A stretch of 64,000 nt of DNA from Mantamonas sphyraenae (lineage: Eukaryota; CRuMs; Mantamonadidae). Below are positions 1 through 15,000 of the stretch, one piece after another. How positions within the stretch are numbered: the stretch's first letter is position 1; each line of letters opens with the position of its first letter. A program made the position numbers and the translations under genes. A model generated the notes under the pieces. The model was not told the origin of the DNA. It saw nothing but the letters and a program-made list of their open reading frames with translations, and searched no databases. The stretch is from assembly GCA_026936335.1 (NCBI GenBank), contig JAPMXV010000001.1, positions 62,001 through 126,000 of the forward strand. Reading direction: 5' to 3'.

Positions 1-3000
1 ACTTCCATGTGTGCCAACGTCACGTCATGCTACCAGACAGCCACAAGCATCGTTTTCCAGCCAGGCAACACCTTGGACATGACCAACACGACACTCGCCT
101 TGGACGACGATGAGATCAGCGGCGACAAGGTGGAAGGAGGCACCATCGACGCCATCACCATCAACACCTTGGCCTCTGGCCAGGTGAACGCAGACAACCT
201 GCGATTGGATGGCAACACAGTGAGCTCCACGGATGCCAACGGACACATTGTGCTCACGCCCAACGGAGCGGGCAACGTCGTGGTCACAGCTGGCAAGACG
301 CTGGACCTTACAGGAACGACCCTGGTGCTGGACAACGACGAGATCAGCGGAGACAAGGTGGAGGGCGGCACCATCAACGCCATCGCCGTCAACACCTTGA
401 CGTCGGGCCTCATCGACGTCGACAATCTTCGAATCGACGGCAACAGCATCGTGGCCACGAATGCACAGGGAAACATCGTGTTCACTCCGGCTGGAAGCGG
501 ACACGTCGAGGTGTCGCCCGGCAAAGCGCTCGTGGCGGCCAATATCACCGTCATCCTGGACGACGACGAGATCAGCGGTGACGCCATCCGTGGCGGCACC
601 ATCAATGCCACTCTCATCAAGCACACCATTGCACATAAGATTTGGATTGACGACATGCTCATTGACGGCAATCGCATCCAGTCGCGCAACGACTCTGTGC
701 AGCAGCTCGTCATCCGTCCCGAAGGCCAGGCCAACTTCAAGCTCACTCCAGGCGCGTATCTCGATGTACGCAACACCAAACTCGTCATCGATGACGATGA
801 AATCAGCGGCGACAAAGTCGAGGGCGGCACGATTTTCAACATCACCATTCGCCGTCTCGCTTCCGCCCAGATGACCGTGGACAGCCTGCGCCTCGACGGA
901 AACACACTGAGTGGCCTCAACGCACAAGGCCCTGGTGACGTCGTCTTTGTGCCCAAGGGAACTGGCAAGCTCGTGCTGGAGCCTGGTCACGAGCTGGATC
1001 TGCGCGGCACAACCCTGCTGCTTGACGACGACGAGATCAGTGGCGACAAGGTGGAGGGGGGCTCCATCGACCAAATTGCCATCGTCACCATGCTCAGTTC
1101 GCTGATCCATGTGGACAGGCTCAAGCTGGAGAACAACACCCTGAGCACCATGCAAACAAACGGGGACATTGTGCTCACCAGCGCCGGCACAGGCAAGGTC
1201 ACAGCCTCAAGCTACGTGCACGTGGACAACATTCACCTCGACGCAGATCGCATCACCACCCTGGGTGGCAACGTCGACCTCGTGTTTTCCCCCAACGGGC
1301 CGGGTGTGGTCAAGGTTGCGGCGGGCCGCTTCCTGGACTTGCGCAACGCCACCGTCACTCTTGACGACGACGAAATCAGCGGCGACAAGGTCGAGGGAGG
1401 CACCATCAACTCCATCACCATCAACACGCTCAACAACCTGTTTGCGTATGTGGACAACGTGACGCTGGACCAAAACACAGTGGGCACAAGCAACGGCACG
1501 GACCTTGTCATCGAGCCGGCGTCCACCACAGTGGACTTTCAGTCGGGCAAGCAGGTGAACTTTGTGGGCACCACGCTGCTGCTTGATGACGACGAAATCA
1601 GCGGCGACAAGGTGGAGTACGGCACCATCGAAGGCATCACGATCAACACCCTGAGCACAAACCAGATCAATTCGGTGAACATCAACACAAGCCATTTGGA
1701 AGCCATGACGATGTCCAACTCCAAGATGTACGCCACGCAGGTGAATGTGGACTCGCTTATCCTCACCAACGCCACGATCTCGGCCAAGGCAGACCGTGAC
1801 ATCCTGCTTACTCCCAGTGGCTCCGGCGCTGTGCGTGTGGCCGCAGGCGACACGTTGGTGCTCACGGGTGTCACCCTGATCCTGGACAACGACGAGATCA
1901 GCGGCGACAAGGTGGAAGGCGGCACCATCAACGCCATCACGATCAACACGCTGACGTCGGGCCAGGTCAACGCGGACAACCTCCGAATGGACGGCAACAC
2001 CGTTTCGTCAAACAACACCAACGGCAGCATTGTCCTGAGCCCCAACGGGGCTGGCAACGTGGTGGTCACTTCGGGCAAGTCTTTGGACCTCACAAACACG
2101 ACGTTGATTGTGGACAACGACGAGATCAGCGGTGACAAGGTGGAAGGAGGCACGGTGACGGCCATTCGGATCAACACCCTCACGAGCACACAGGCAAACG
2201 TGGGCAACGTGCGCGTACAAGGAAACACGATGTCGACAACGAACGCAAACGGCCATCTGTACGTGTCACCCGGAGCACACGGGTCATCGGGAGCCCTGGT
2301 TGTGCATGCAAACTTCCGCGTGGACCTGCGTACCACGACGCTGCTGTTGGACGACAACGAGATCAGCGGCGACAAGATCGAAGGTGGTCTGATTGACGCC
2401 ATCACGATCAACCGCCTGCAGGTGCACAACATGACCATTGGCCACCTCAGCGTGGACGAAAACACCATTCGTGCAGTCGCAGGCAGCAACGTGCAGTTGA
2501 ACCCGCAGCCAGGAGCTAGTGTGCGCGTGCACGCGGGCCGCACCTTTGATGCACGCAACGTGACGCTGTTGCTGGATACAGACGCCCTGCGCTTCGACAG
2601 CATCGTGGGAGGCACCGTGGACGCCATGACGGCGAAACGCATGGAATCAGCAAACGTGACCGTAGGCGTCGTGCACCTGGACGGCACCACAGTGAACACG
2701 GCCAGCGGATCGATGTCCGACCTGTTGCTGTCGACCAACGGCAGCATTGTGCTGACACCCGGCTTCGCAGCAGACTTGCGTGGCAACACTGTGCTCGTGG
2801 ACGATGACGAGATCAGCGGCGACAAGGTGGAAGGAGGCACGATCAACGCGACGACGGTGACCACGCTTCGTTCGCAGCAGATCCTTGCAGGTGAGCTTTT
2901 GCTGGTCAACGGCACCCTGCGTGCAACGCAGACCTCATTGGTGCTCTCTGCGAGCAATAGCGTGATTCAGGTGACGCCTGGCCTGGTGTTGGACCTGACC

Positions 3001-6000
3001 AACACAGCCAGCATCATGCTGAACGACAACTCGATCAGCGGCGACAAGATCGAAGGCGGACGCATTGCAAACATCACCATCGATGCGCTGTACTCTTCAA
3101 TCATGCGTGTGGGCAACACACGCCTGCAGGACGGCGAGCTTGTGGTGACACAGGGCAGCGGAGACCTGCGCCTGGATGCGGCAGGAAGCGGCAAGGTGCA
3201 CGTGAGCACGTCCGACCTGCGTGTGGGCGTGGTGCATGTGGACCACACCAACGGCGACGTGAGCACTGTGTCGGGCAACCAGAACCTGACCCTGAGTGCA
3301 CATGGATCGGGCAAGGTGCGCGTGGCGCCTGGCGAAACGCTGGATCTGCGCGGCGTGCAGGTGATGCTGGACGACGACGCAATCAGCGGCGACAAGGTGG
3401 AAGGAGGTGCGATGGATACGCTGGTGGTGCACGGAAACGTGAGCGCACGCACAGGCGAGGTGGCGGGTATTAAGGTGTCGCAGCGCGTGACGGATGGAAA
3501 CGACACGGTTGTGTTGGAAAGCGTGAGCACCCAAGGCCGCATTAGCGTGATGCGCTCGGCCACAGAAGGCAATGTGGGCATCGGAACAACGAACCCTCAG
3601 TATCTACTGCAGGTGGGCGACAAGGGACCCACAGAAATCCGATGCGAGGTGGTATGCGGCGTCAATTCCACCGTGACGCGCGTGTGGACGCGCCTGCTGG
3701 GGACCGCTGGGGACGATGCGGCGACAAGCATGGAGCGAGTCGGCGACGACGAGGTGTACATTGGCGGCTGGGTTAGCGGCAAATTGTCCAACCAGACGTA
3801 TCTGGGCGGCGAGGATGCTTTTGTGGCAAGGTACACACAGAGCGGCGTACCCGAGTGGCACACGCAGTTTGGCTCGAGCGCAAACGAGCGAGTGCTTGGC
3901 GTGGCGTCGTTGAGCGAGTTTGGTAGTGTGTACGCCGCCGGGCGTGCTGGCGCTGCGTTTGGAGGAGCGACGTACGCAGGCGGAGCCAGCGATGGGTTTG
4001 TGTCGCGCATCGACGCAGGCAACGGCACTTTGCTGTGGACAAGCATGGTAGGAAGCAGTTCCACAGACGTCCTGGAAGACATTGTGGCCCTGAACGACTC
4101 GTCTGTGGTTGCTTGCGGCCACACGCTCGGCGCGGCCGGCGGATCCAACCAGGGCGGGCGAGACGCATGGCTGGTGAAGCTGGCGGGCAACAATGGAAGT
4201 GTGGTGTGGCAGGTCCAGCTTGGAGGCAGCGGCGAAGACAGGCTCGTTGCGTGCAGTGTCGACTCGCAGACGCAGTCCGTGTGGGCCACAGGGTACACGC
4301 GCTCCACCGACGGCCATCTTGGCGGGACGGGCGGTGATGGGTCACTGGATGTGCTGATGGTGATGGTGAGTGCAGACGGGCAGGTCGAGGTGGTTGCACG
4401 CCAAGCGGCTGCCATGGATCAGCGCGCCCTCGCGGTTGCGGTGAACGAGCTGGGCCATGTGTTTGTGGCCGGTGAGACGGAAGGTCAGTTTATGGACACA
4501 TCGCGCGGAGAACTGGACGCGTTTGTGCTGCGTGTCAACGGCACGGGAGGCTTGGTCTGGGGCACACAGTTTGGCACGGCTGGCAACGATTCCGTGACCG
4601 CGTTGGACACACGAGTGAACGACACCCAACTGTTTGCCGCGGGACGTGTATCTGGAGCCTTTGATGGCCAGCAAGCGTACGGTGACAGCGATGTGCTGGT
4701 GACCGTTTTGGATCAAACGTACGGGAATCGCCAGCGCAGCACGGTGCTGGGCACATCGGCAACAGATCAAGGATTGGCTCTGAGTGCGCACGCAGACGCG
4801 CTGTTTGTGGCAGGCGAGTCACGCAGCGGACTGCAAGGCGTGTCGTTGCAGGGGGCGGCTGGCAGCGATGCGTTTGTGTCGCGTCTGCCCGCTTTGGGCT
4901 GTCCCAACGCAGGTTCACTGTTCTTGGCGCAGGTGGAAGCCAGCGAGGCGGCCACAAGCCACGCGGCGACAGTGGACAACCTGAACAACCGCGTGTGGGC
5001 GGGCCGCGTTGCAGGTGCCCTGCCAGGGCGTACAAGTGCAGGCGGCGATGACCTGGCGGTCATCAAGTACGACACGTTTGGCAACGCCGTATGGATGTTC
5101 CAGAGCGGCAGTGTTGGCGATGACGCCGTGCTTGGCCTGACCGTGGACGAAGAGGACAGCGTGTATGCGTGTGGCGTGGTCGCAAGCAGCTGGTTGGCAC
5201 ATGCTCACAGTGGCGGGAGCGGAAACGACGTGGTGGTGTTTAAACTCGACCGCAACGGCAACGTGGCATGGACCAAGCAAATTGGAAGTGACGGGGACGA
5301 CCGCGCTGCCGGTATCGTCATCGGCGCAGGCGGGTACCTGTACCTCGCAGTTGATTCGACCGGAAACTTTGGCGAACTGGGATTGAACACAAGTAGCCGG
5401 GACGCATACGTGGTCAAGATGGACCCGCGTGACGGCTCTGTGTTGTGGACGCGCCAGCTGCAGGGCCACGAGGCGACGGACGAGCACGTGTACGACCTGT
5501 GCACAGACAGTGCAGGCAGCTTGCTGCTCGTCGGCACGCGCGGAAACGGCAGCAGCATCGACGGAGGACTCGTGGCCAAGATGGACCGAGACGGCACGCT
5601 GTTGTGGTGGATGGTCATTGGCGGCGACGGCCATGACGCAGCACTCGCATGTGCAGCGCACGGCTCGCGCTTGTACGTCGCTGGACGCACGAACAGCACA
5701 TCGCTGAACGGCGAAGCCAATCCGAGTGACACATCGAAGCCGTCGGGTTTCCTGACAGCGCTGAACAACGGCGGCGCAGGCGGATCCATCCTGTGGACGC
5801 GCATGCAGAGCAGCGACAGCGTCGACGAGAGTCGAGGCGTGGCAGTGATGCCCAAGACGGGCGTGATTGTTGTGTCCGGTGTGACGCTCGGTGCCGTGGG
5901 AGGTGTGCACGAGGCTGGCCAGGACGTCTTTGTCGTAGGCTACGACGAGGCAGGCGTACGAGTGTACGCCGAGCAGCTGGGCAGCGTCAGCAACGACACG

Positions 6001-9000
6001 TCGGTTGGACGCGTGAGAAGCGACTGCAACGACCAGTTGTTCCTTGCAGGCAGCAACGCAGGGTCGCTCTTGGGTCACGTCCCTCTGGGTGCAGGATCAA
6101 ACGCACTGTTGCTTGTGCGCAGTGTCGTCGTGCGCCCCGAGGTGCGCAACATTACACAGGTCCTGGGTGTGTACAGCTCTGGAGAGGGTGTTTCCACTCT
6201 GCAAGGATATGTGTGGGCATACGGAGCCCCGACAGTGACTGTCAATGTCACGTGCGCAGGGGCGTGTCAGTTGACCCTGAACCAAGCTGCTGCACCTGGA
6301 GTGAGCGTTCTTGGACAGGGCAGTGCACACGTGTCTTTGGTGGGCTCCGAAAGCTCGGTCAGCGCTGTGTTGCAAACCACGTCTGTTTCCGCTGCAAGCA
6401 CACCACAGAACATCACAGTGTCTGTGAGTGACGGCACCAGCTCCACACAGTACGCAGTGAAACTGGTGCGCATTTGTCCGACCACGGTGGCATACGACGC
6501 GATGGTGGGAGGAGCAGGCGACGACGCATTCGTGGACACCGTGGCCGATGCCTTTGGCAGCATTGTGGCGACGGGCTGGGCAAGCGAAACCATGTATGGC
6601 CAAGCTGTGGCCGGCACGCAGGACATGGCCGTTGTCAAGATGGCACCCGACGGAAGCGTGGCCTGGGCACGTTTGTTCGGAGCCAACGGCGCCGCGTCAG
6701 CGGGTCTTGGGGTCGCCACGGACATTCAAGGCAACGTGTATGCCGTGGGATACACCAACGGGGCCATGAGTGAGCAAACGCCCGCTGGCGAGAGCGACTT
6801 TGTGCTCGTCAAGTTGAGTTTGGACGGGCAGCTGAGGTACGTGCGGCAGTTTGGCACGCCGTACGGCGACAGGCTCACGGCAGTTGTCGCACCAGGGGAC
6901 GGATACCTTTATGTCGTGGGAGACACGTACGGCAACTTTAGCAGCGTTGGGCGTGCACAGGATGTTGTGCTCCTCAAGATCGAGGCATCCACGGGCGCCA
7001 TCGTGTGGAGCCACCAGATTGTGGAAGACGGCACGCAGGCTGCGCAAGGCATCTGTGCTGGATCATCGGACGACCTCTACGTGGTGGGCTACACGCACAG
7101 CAACGTTAGTGGCGAAACGTCAATGGGCAACAGCAGCCAGTTGGTGCTGCGCCTCAGTCGTTCCAGCGGCGCGGTACAGTGGACACGCGTACTGGCGAGC
7201 GAGGGAATCGACGAAGCGCAATCATGCACTGTGCACGGGTCCATGCTGTACGTTGCTGGCTCATCCGCAGGCGCAAGTTCGTTCATGGGTGCAGCGGTGA
7301 CGCAGCAGGACGCGACTCTGGTCCAACTGATGACCAGTACAGGCGCTACACAGTGGGTACGTACGTCCAACCGAGTTGGCACAGAGACAGGCAACGGTGT
7401 CGCAGTCACGGCCGACACGGGCCTGGTGCTGCTTGCGGGAACACGCAACGGAACCACTGGCGACTGGTTCACGCAGGCATACACCGAATCGGGCACGCCG
7501 GGCTGGTCACAATCGTTTGGGCAGGGTGCACACGACGCCCTGAACGCGTTTGGCATTGATTGCAACGGCAAGCTGTTCGCCGTGGGATCCAGCAACGGCA
7601 CCTTTGCAGGCGGGCTGACCAACAGCGGTGGCATGGATGCGGTGGTCAAGGTGTGGCACCGCGGATTCCAGGGTCTCGTCGTCAGCGGCGACCTAGGTTC
7701 AACGGAGGTCGAAAACACGGGGCCGAATGCGGGTGCAGGCGCACCCATAGCTATCGGTGCAACCTACCCTCTCGCACTGGACTACTTTGAAAACTTGGCC
7801 GTCAATATGACTGTGGAGTGTGTCAGTAGCAGCTGCGTGGTGTCGGTTCAAAATGCTGCGGCGGGCAGTGTCGTAAGTGGCAACAATACCGGTTCCGCAA
7901 CTGTGACAGGCTTGGCCGCAAGCGTTCAGGCAGCATGGGCGGCTGTGGTTGTTTCTGTGCCCAAATCGGGCCTGGTAACACGCACCATCACCGACGGACA
8001 GTCTGGGATTCACACACATGTGTTGTCCGTCGTCAACAACGAGTGGCAACTCATGGTCACGGGTTCCGCGTCTCAGGATCTCTTCTATGACTGTGCGGTC
8101 GCACCAGACTCGTCAACGTACTGCGGCGGCTTCGCAGCCGCCGCCGTGGCGGGATACGATTACGCTGGCGGCGAGGACTTGATCTTTGCACACATCCATG
8201 CCAACGGCACCCTGGATTGGTTCGACATGGCCGGTTCCAGTGGGAACGACCGTGTCAGGGGCGTTGCCTACTCGACCACGTCTGACCTCATGTACTCTGT
8301 TGGACATATGGCCGCTTCTGCAATGGGGTTAACCTACGCAGGAGGAGTTGGTCCCGACGCCTTCCTTGTTGCGTACCATACCAACGGCACACGTGCGTGG
8401 GCAAAGTCGTTTGGCAGCACGACGTCGGACTACTTTGAGAGAATGCTTGCATTGGACGACCGCCTGTACCTTGTAGGGTACACGTCCACCACCCCGACTG
8501 AGGGTACAGTGTACGGAACCGTCCAAGGCAGCTTCGACAGCTGGGTGGTGTGCACATACTTGAACGGCACTGTCGACTGGCAGCGCGTCATGGGTGGCAC
8601 TCAAGAAGACCGCTTCAACGGCATCTACCACCACAATGGCACAAACACCCTGTACTTGGGTGGGTTGACAAAGTCGGACAACGGCGATCTTGCCGGAACC
8701 ACAGCCTCCTTTGGCATCTGGAGCGTCATGGTTGTGCACATGGACCTCAACGGCACCGTGCTGAGTACGATTGGCGTTGGCCTTGGAAAAACAGTCATCC
8801 ATCGCGGCCTGGGTGTCCTCGACACGGAGCACATCTACGTGGCTGGGTACTCAGACAACCTGTTGGCAGGCCCGGTTGCAGGTGGCAGCAACGATGCCAT
8901 CTTCATGATGATCAACTACAACGGGACTGTGAAGTGGATGAGGCAGCTGGGCGGACCCGACAGCGACCTGTACGGCGGCGTTGTTGTCTCCGAGTCGGAG

Positions 9001-12000
9001 CGCCGTGTTTGGGTCACAGGATCGACATCGGACTACGCCACCACGTACCCTGGCATCTCGGGAGTGTACAGCATTTTCCACGAGTACCAACCCGAGAGTG
9101 GCCGCGTGTTGAAGGAGTATGCGTTTGGTGGAACCTCAACTGACAAGGCGTTCGGTCTGGTTCGAGGCCCTGCGGGCGATTTCTTTACGTGGGGCTACTC
9201 TTCATCGCAGTTCTACGGCACCTCGCCCGTGGGGTCGCTGGACCCCTTTGTGATCCGCTTCAAAGAGACAGCGACATGCAAGCCAGCCAGGTCGGTTGTG
9301 CGACAGCCTTTCAACACCACTGCAGACGATCGCGCATTTGCAGTGGTTACGCTGTCGACCAACGTAATGGTGGTGGGCGTTGACATCAGCGAGTCCTTGC
9401 CTGGTTTCACTTTCAGCGGTGGTGCAAGCGATTCAGGTGTGGTGGCCTTCGACACTCTGGGCAACCCGGTGTGGTACTACCAGACAGGAGGCGTCGGTGC
9501 AGATTTCGTGCTGGACATGGCCAGGTCATCCAGCGACGACGTGTACGTGGCTGGCACCACGGCCGGGAACATCTTTGCGGCCTCTGCTGGCAGCAACGAC
9601 GCCTACCTGTACAAGCTCAACAGCACGGGCAACCTCCAGTGGGGCATCCAGTTCGGCACTGCTGCTTCGGAACAGATCCGTGGTGTGGAGGTGGGCTCGG
9701 ATGGATTCGTGTACATTGCTGGGTACACGGGGGGCGACCTGAACGGCACCAACGCTGGCCAGGATGACCTTTGGGCAGCCAAGGTCGACCCTTCCACGGG
9801 TGCCATCGTGTGGATGCACCAACGCGGAGGCACAGACATCGACTACACCAGTCGCCTGTGCTTGGATGCGCAGGACAACCTGTATGTGGTGGGTCACACC
9901 CAGAGCAGCTTTGACGGCCAAACGCCGGCCGGTAGCTACGACATGTTTGCCACCAAACTGGACAAGAACGGCAACTTTCAGTGGACGCGCTTCGTGGGCG
10001 ACTCACAATCTGAGCAGCATCCCGGCTGTGCCGTGATTGACGACACCTTGTTTGTGGAAACGACGGTTGCTGCAGGAACCTGGTACGGCCACGCCGGACT
10101 GGGTGGGAATGATATCGGCATGGGTGCCATCAACACTGTGGATGGCACGTTGCGCTGGGCCAAGGTCTTTGGCGGCTCGGCCAATGAGACCTCGCGCTCG
10201 ATGGCCGCCTCGCCCGACGGGTACGTCGTGCTGGGAGTGACCACTGCCTCCTCTTTCCCCGACTACACAATCGTTGGCAGCAACGACGCCGTCGCATTGG
10301 CTGTGAGCACCTCGGGCGAGTACCTGTGGGCCCGTGGAGTGGGTTCCACCTCGGGCGAGACTGTGTACTCGACCGCTGTCGGGTGTGACGGCTCGCCACG
10401 CATGGTCGGGTTGACAAGCGGAGTGATGGAAGAGGGTGTGACTCTGGGTGGCACCTCGGATACCATGGTGGCGACCGTTACCTCTGGCGACGCACCCCCC
10501 ACAGTGACCGGGTTGCCCACTCTGTTGTTCAACACCAGCGCGTTCACTCTTGGTTCCCAGTATCCACTGAAGATCTACGACGGAGACACGCGCCTGCTGA
10601 AGCTGACCGTGTCGTGCTCGGCATGCACCGTGTCGTCGACGGAACTGACGGGCACGGCCTATGTGATCGAGCAGGCGTGGAACGCACTCTCCGTCTCGTT
10701 CAACAACACAGTAGGTGACCAAACCTTCACTGTCCAAGTCACCGACGGCACGTACACGACGTCGTCCCAACTGTTTGTTTCTGGCAAGTGTGGAATGACG
10801 ACGCCGCATGTGGCGCAAATCGGCACGAGCGGCGACGACCGTGCGTTTGCCACGACATTCATGCAGGACGGCTCGATTCTGGTGGCCTCGCGCACAGACG
10901 GTACCTTCCCAGGTCAGAGCAGCGCGGGAGGCGTCGATGCGTACGTGGCCAAGTTTGCGCCGAACGGCACCAACCTGTGGTACAAGATGTACGGCACGGC
11001 GACGGAAGACTCGTTCCTGGGCGGCGATGCATCTGCAGACGGCAAGGCGTTGTTTGTGTCGGGATACTCAAGCGCAGCATTTGAAGGCGCCACGGCTCTG
11101 GGTAACGCGGACATCGTGGTGATGCGCATGGACGAGACAGGCAACAAGGTGTGGGTGCGCCAACTTGGCACGTCGGCCAGCGACAAGGCACGTTCGTGCT
11201 GGCTGAGTGCCGACGAACGCTACCTGTACGTGTTTGCCGAGACGTCCGGGTCGTACGCTGGCACGTTGGCCGGTGTGACGGATCTGCTGCTGCTGAAGCT
11301 GGACGCATCCGACGGAAGCGCGGTGTGGAGCCGCCAAATTGGCAACGCGGCTTCCAACGCCATCATGGCAGGCGTGAAGGACGGTGCAGACAATCTGTAC
11401 ATCGTCAGCTACACGACGGGTGACTTTGACGGCCAGACGAACCAGGGCGGCGCCGACGGACTGGTGATCAAGTACGACAGCGAAGGCAACAAGGTGTGGA
11501 CGCGTCTGTACGGCACAACGGGCGACGACTACCTGTACCGGGCGGCCGTGAGTGACGATGGCAGCTCGTTGCTGCTTGCGGGACGCACCAACGCAGGGAC
11601 TTTTTACGGCCAGACCACAAACGGAGCCTACGACGCAACGGCGCTTGCGGTGAACGCGAGCACAGGAGACGTGATGTGGGCACGTGTGGCCGGCGGCGGA
11701 GGAAACGACAAAGCGTGGGGCGCCGCGATCACGGCTGGCAACAGCTTTGTGGTGGGAATGGATCTTGCAGCAGGCACGGTTCTTCCTGGCCAAACCGAAT
11801 TGGGAGGAGGCGACGCCGGGTACGCGGTGTACAACAGCGCGGGTGATGTGCAAAAGTATGTGCAGTACGGCACGACTTCGGAGGATATTGTGCGCAACGC
11901 GGATGCCAACTGCCGTGGCCAGGTGCTGATCAGTGGTCTGACATCCGGTGCCATGCCTGGCAACACGAATGGTGGCGGACGTGATGCGTATGTGTACACG

Positions 12001-15000
12001 TTCACTGTGGATGTACCCACTCTCAGCGGATTGCCAACTGCAACGGTGACCTCGGGAGCCACCTGGGACACGCCGTATGCGCTTGGACTGGCGTACCCGA
12101 TCAGCGTAAACCTTGCTCTGGGCAACCAAGGCTCCATCACGATCACGTGTGCCACATGCGCTGCGGTCTCACCGTCGACCATTTCAGGCAGCGCAGCACA
12201 GCTGGCCACCGCGTGGCAGGCGGTGACGATCACACCCAAGGGAGGCAAGAGTGACCATGTGGTCACAGTGACAGTGGACAACGGTGTTGGAACTTCGCAG
12301 TACACAGTGACTGTGGCGGCGCGATGCACGCCAGGCGTTGCCTTTACGGCGCAGATTGGCACGGCATCGAGCGCCGAGTGGGCTTACTCGACCGCCTTTG
12401 ATGCGTTTGGTGATGTGCTGTACGTTGGTTACACGTCCGCCTCGTTGCTGGGCGGGACACACGTCGGAGCACAAGATGCGTACGTGGTGAAGCTGCACCC
12501 GAATGGCACGGTTGCGTGGTCGTATCAAACTGGATCGACGGGCAACGACCAGTTCCGTGGTGTGGATACCGATGCCGAGGGCAACGTGTATGCTTCTGGA
12601 AACGCGGGAGGAACGGTGAACGGCGTCGCAGCCGTTGGGACATCGTCTTTCCTGCTGGTGAAGCTGGATCGCAACGGCAACCACGTGTGGACAAAGCAGT
12701 ACGGCACTTCGGGCACCGACAATGCCCAGCAGGTGGCAGTGGACAGCAGCGGCCAGTACGTGGTTTTGACTGGCGCCTCAGACGGAAACATGGGCGGCAC
12801 GAGTGCAGGATCAAACGACGTGGTCGTCCTCGCGGTCAACGCCACCGATGGCAACACGACGTGGGTGGACCAACGCGGTGGCACGGGTTCGGACGTGCCA
12901 CGTGGGATGTGCATGGGCCCAGACAACACCATTTACTCCATTGCGATTGTGTCAAGTTCGTTTGACGGCCAGACACTGTCCGCCGGTTCCGATGTGGGCG
13001 TGGTTGCGTACGCATTGAATGGGACGTGGCTGTGGACCAAGTTTGTGGGCGACACGGGCACCGAGCAGGCATTCCGTTGCCACGCAACGTCGTCGCACGT
13101 GTATGTGGCCGGCTACACGACCTCGACCACGATTGAGGGTCAGAACAACGCAGGCGGCAACGATGGCATGGTGTTTGCACTGGAACAGAGCACGGGTGCG
13201 CTGCAGTGGCTGCGACTCGTTGGTACGACCGCCAGCGAGTTGGGACACGCCATCACTGTGCTTCCCACGGGCACCATTGTCCTGGGCGGATACACAGATG
13301 GCAATCTTGCAGCGACGGTGCAAACTGCACCGGACCTGTTTTTGCGAGCGTACGACGCGTCGGGCAATGTGCTGTGGACGGAACAGCGTGGTGAGGCCAC
13401 GCCGGGTTCCAGCTACTGGTACTCGATGGACACAAACTGCCAGGGGCAAATTGTGATTGTGGGCCGCACCGACGGCGTCCTTGGCGCAGGAAACACCAAC
13501 GCAGGTGGATACGACCCGGCTGCCATGCTTCTCACCGATTTTGGTCTTGCACCGACGGTGACAGCACCGGCGTCGGCGAGTCTGAACACGGACACATTTG
13601 TACACGGCGAGCACGCCATCACGGTGTCCGATGTGGACTCGATTACGCTGAGGATGACAGTGTCGTGCCTCCGATGCAACATCAACGGCACGGGCAGCAG
13701 CAGCGTGGGAGTGACGGGCACAGCCGCCCAACTGAACAGCTTCTGGGCAAGCCTGGTGACCAGTGTGGACTCGTCGACGACATCCATGTCCATTGTGGTG
13801 CAGGACAGCTCGCACACAACCACAAAGGCCATTGCCCTGTCACACTGCTTCGCAGACTCGAGGGTGGGCTTTGAGTTCAACATGGTCGGCGGTGCTGGTG
13901 ACGACCGCGGCCACGCCGTGGCTGTGGGTGTCAATGGCGATGTGGCCGTGGCCGGGTTTACCGATGCAAGCCTGTTTGCCACAAACGGTGGCGGTTGGGA
14001 CGTCATTGCGTACAAGTTGTACAAGAACGGTTCCTTTGCGTGGGGCTACCAAAAGGGAGCAGGTGGCAGCGACTTTGGTCGTGACGCGGCCATGGACGTG
14101 CGTGGCGACGTGTATGTGTGTGGCAGCGTAAGCACCGGAGTGTTTGGGCCTGACTTGGGTGGCGGCGACGCGTTTGTGGTCAAGCTGAACGGCACGGACG
14201 GCAGTGAGATTTGGAAGGTGCAACTTGGTACATCTGCGGGCGAAGATGGATACGGAGTGGCGCTGAGTTCCAACGAATCGTTTGTGTACGTGGCAGGCAC
14301 AACATTGGGAACCATGGGAGCGGCCAGTGGCGGTGGCGCGGACATGTTTGTGGCCAAACTGTCTGCGAGCGACGGCTCGACGGTTTGGATCGCACAGGGT
14401 GGAGGCAGCGGTACGGAGAACGGCCGTGCAATCGGCGTGGGTGCCGACGACGACGTGGTGGTGTTTGGTGTCACCAACGCAGTGACAAACGGAGCACCAC
14501 ACGCAGGCGGACAAGACGGTCTGATGATGCAGTTCCATGCAAACGGCACCCTGGGATGGACTGCCAGCGCAGGCAGTGCCTCCAACGACTTTTACTACCG
14601 TGGTACCGTGTCGCACGGCGTTGCGTTGGGCCAAGGGTATGCAAGCGGGACAGTGAACGGCCAGACGAGCGCAGGCGGCCAAGACTTGCTCCTTGTGGCC
14701 GTGGATATGGCGACTGGCAACACGCTGTGGACGCGAATGGAGGGCACGAGTGGCAGCGAAACCGGCCACGCGGTGGGTGTGACACCTGCTGGCATGGTTG
14801 TGAGCGCAGGCGAAACGACCGGCAGCTTTGCCGGGTTCACCAACGCAGGCAGCACGGACCTGTTTTACACAGTGTACGACCTCAGCGGCAACATGGAGTA
14901 TCGCGAACAGCTTGGCGGGTCTGGACTGGACACGCCGCGTGCCATCGACACAAACTGCCATCATCAGGCGGTGATTTCGGGCTTGTCCGCGTCCACCACG

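Noticed and set aside
1539-2957. Long antisense reading frame (472 codons) opposite the tail-fibre repeats, and similar ones at 25-1155
   Set aside because: They mirror the repeat period of the plus-strand gene, are Ser/Thr/Val-rich without motifs, and are expected shadows in GC-rich sequence.
94-3600. CRISPR array or DNA-level satellite
   Set aside because: Repeats are codon-phased protein repeats with synonymous divergence, not short identical DNA repeats with unique spacers.
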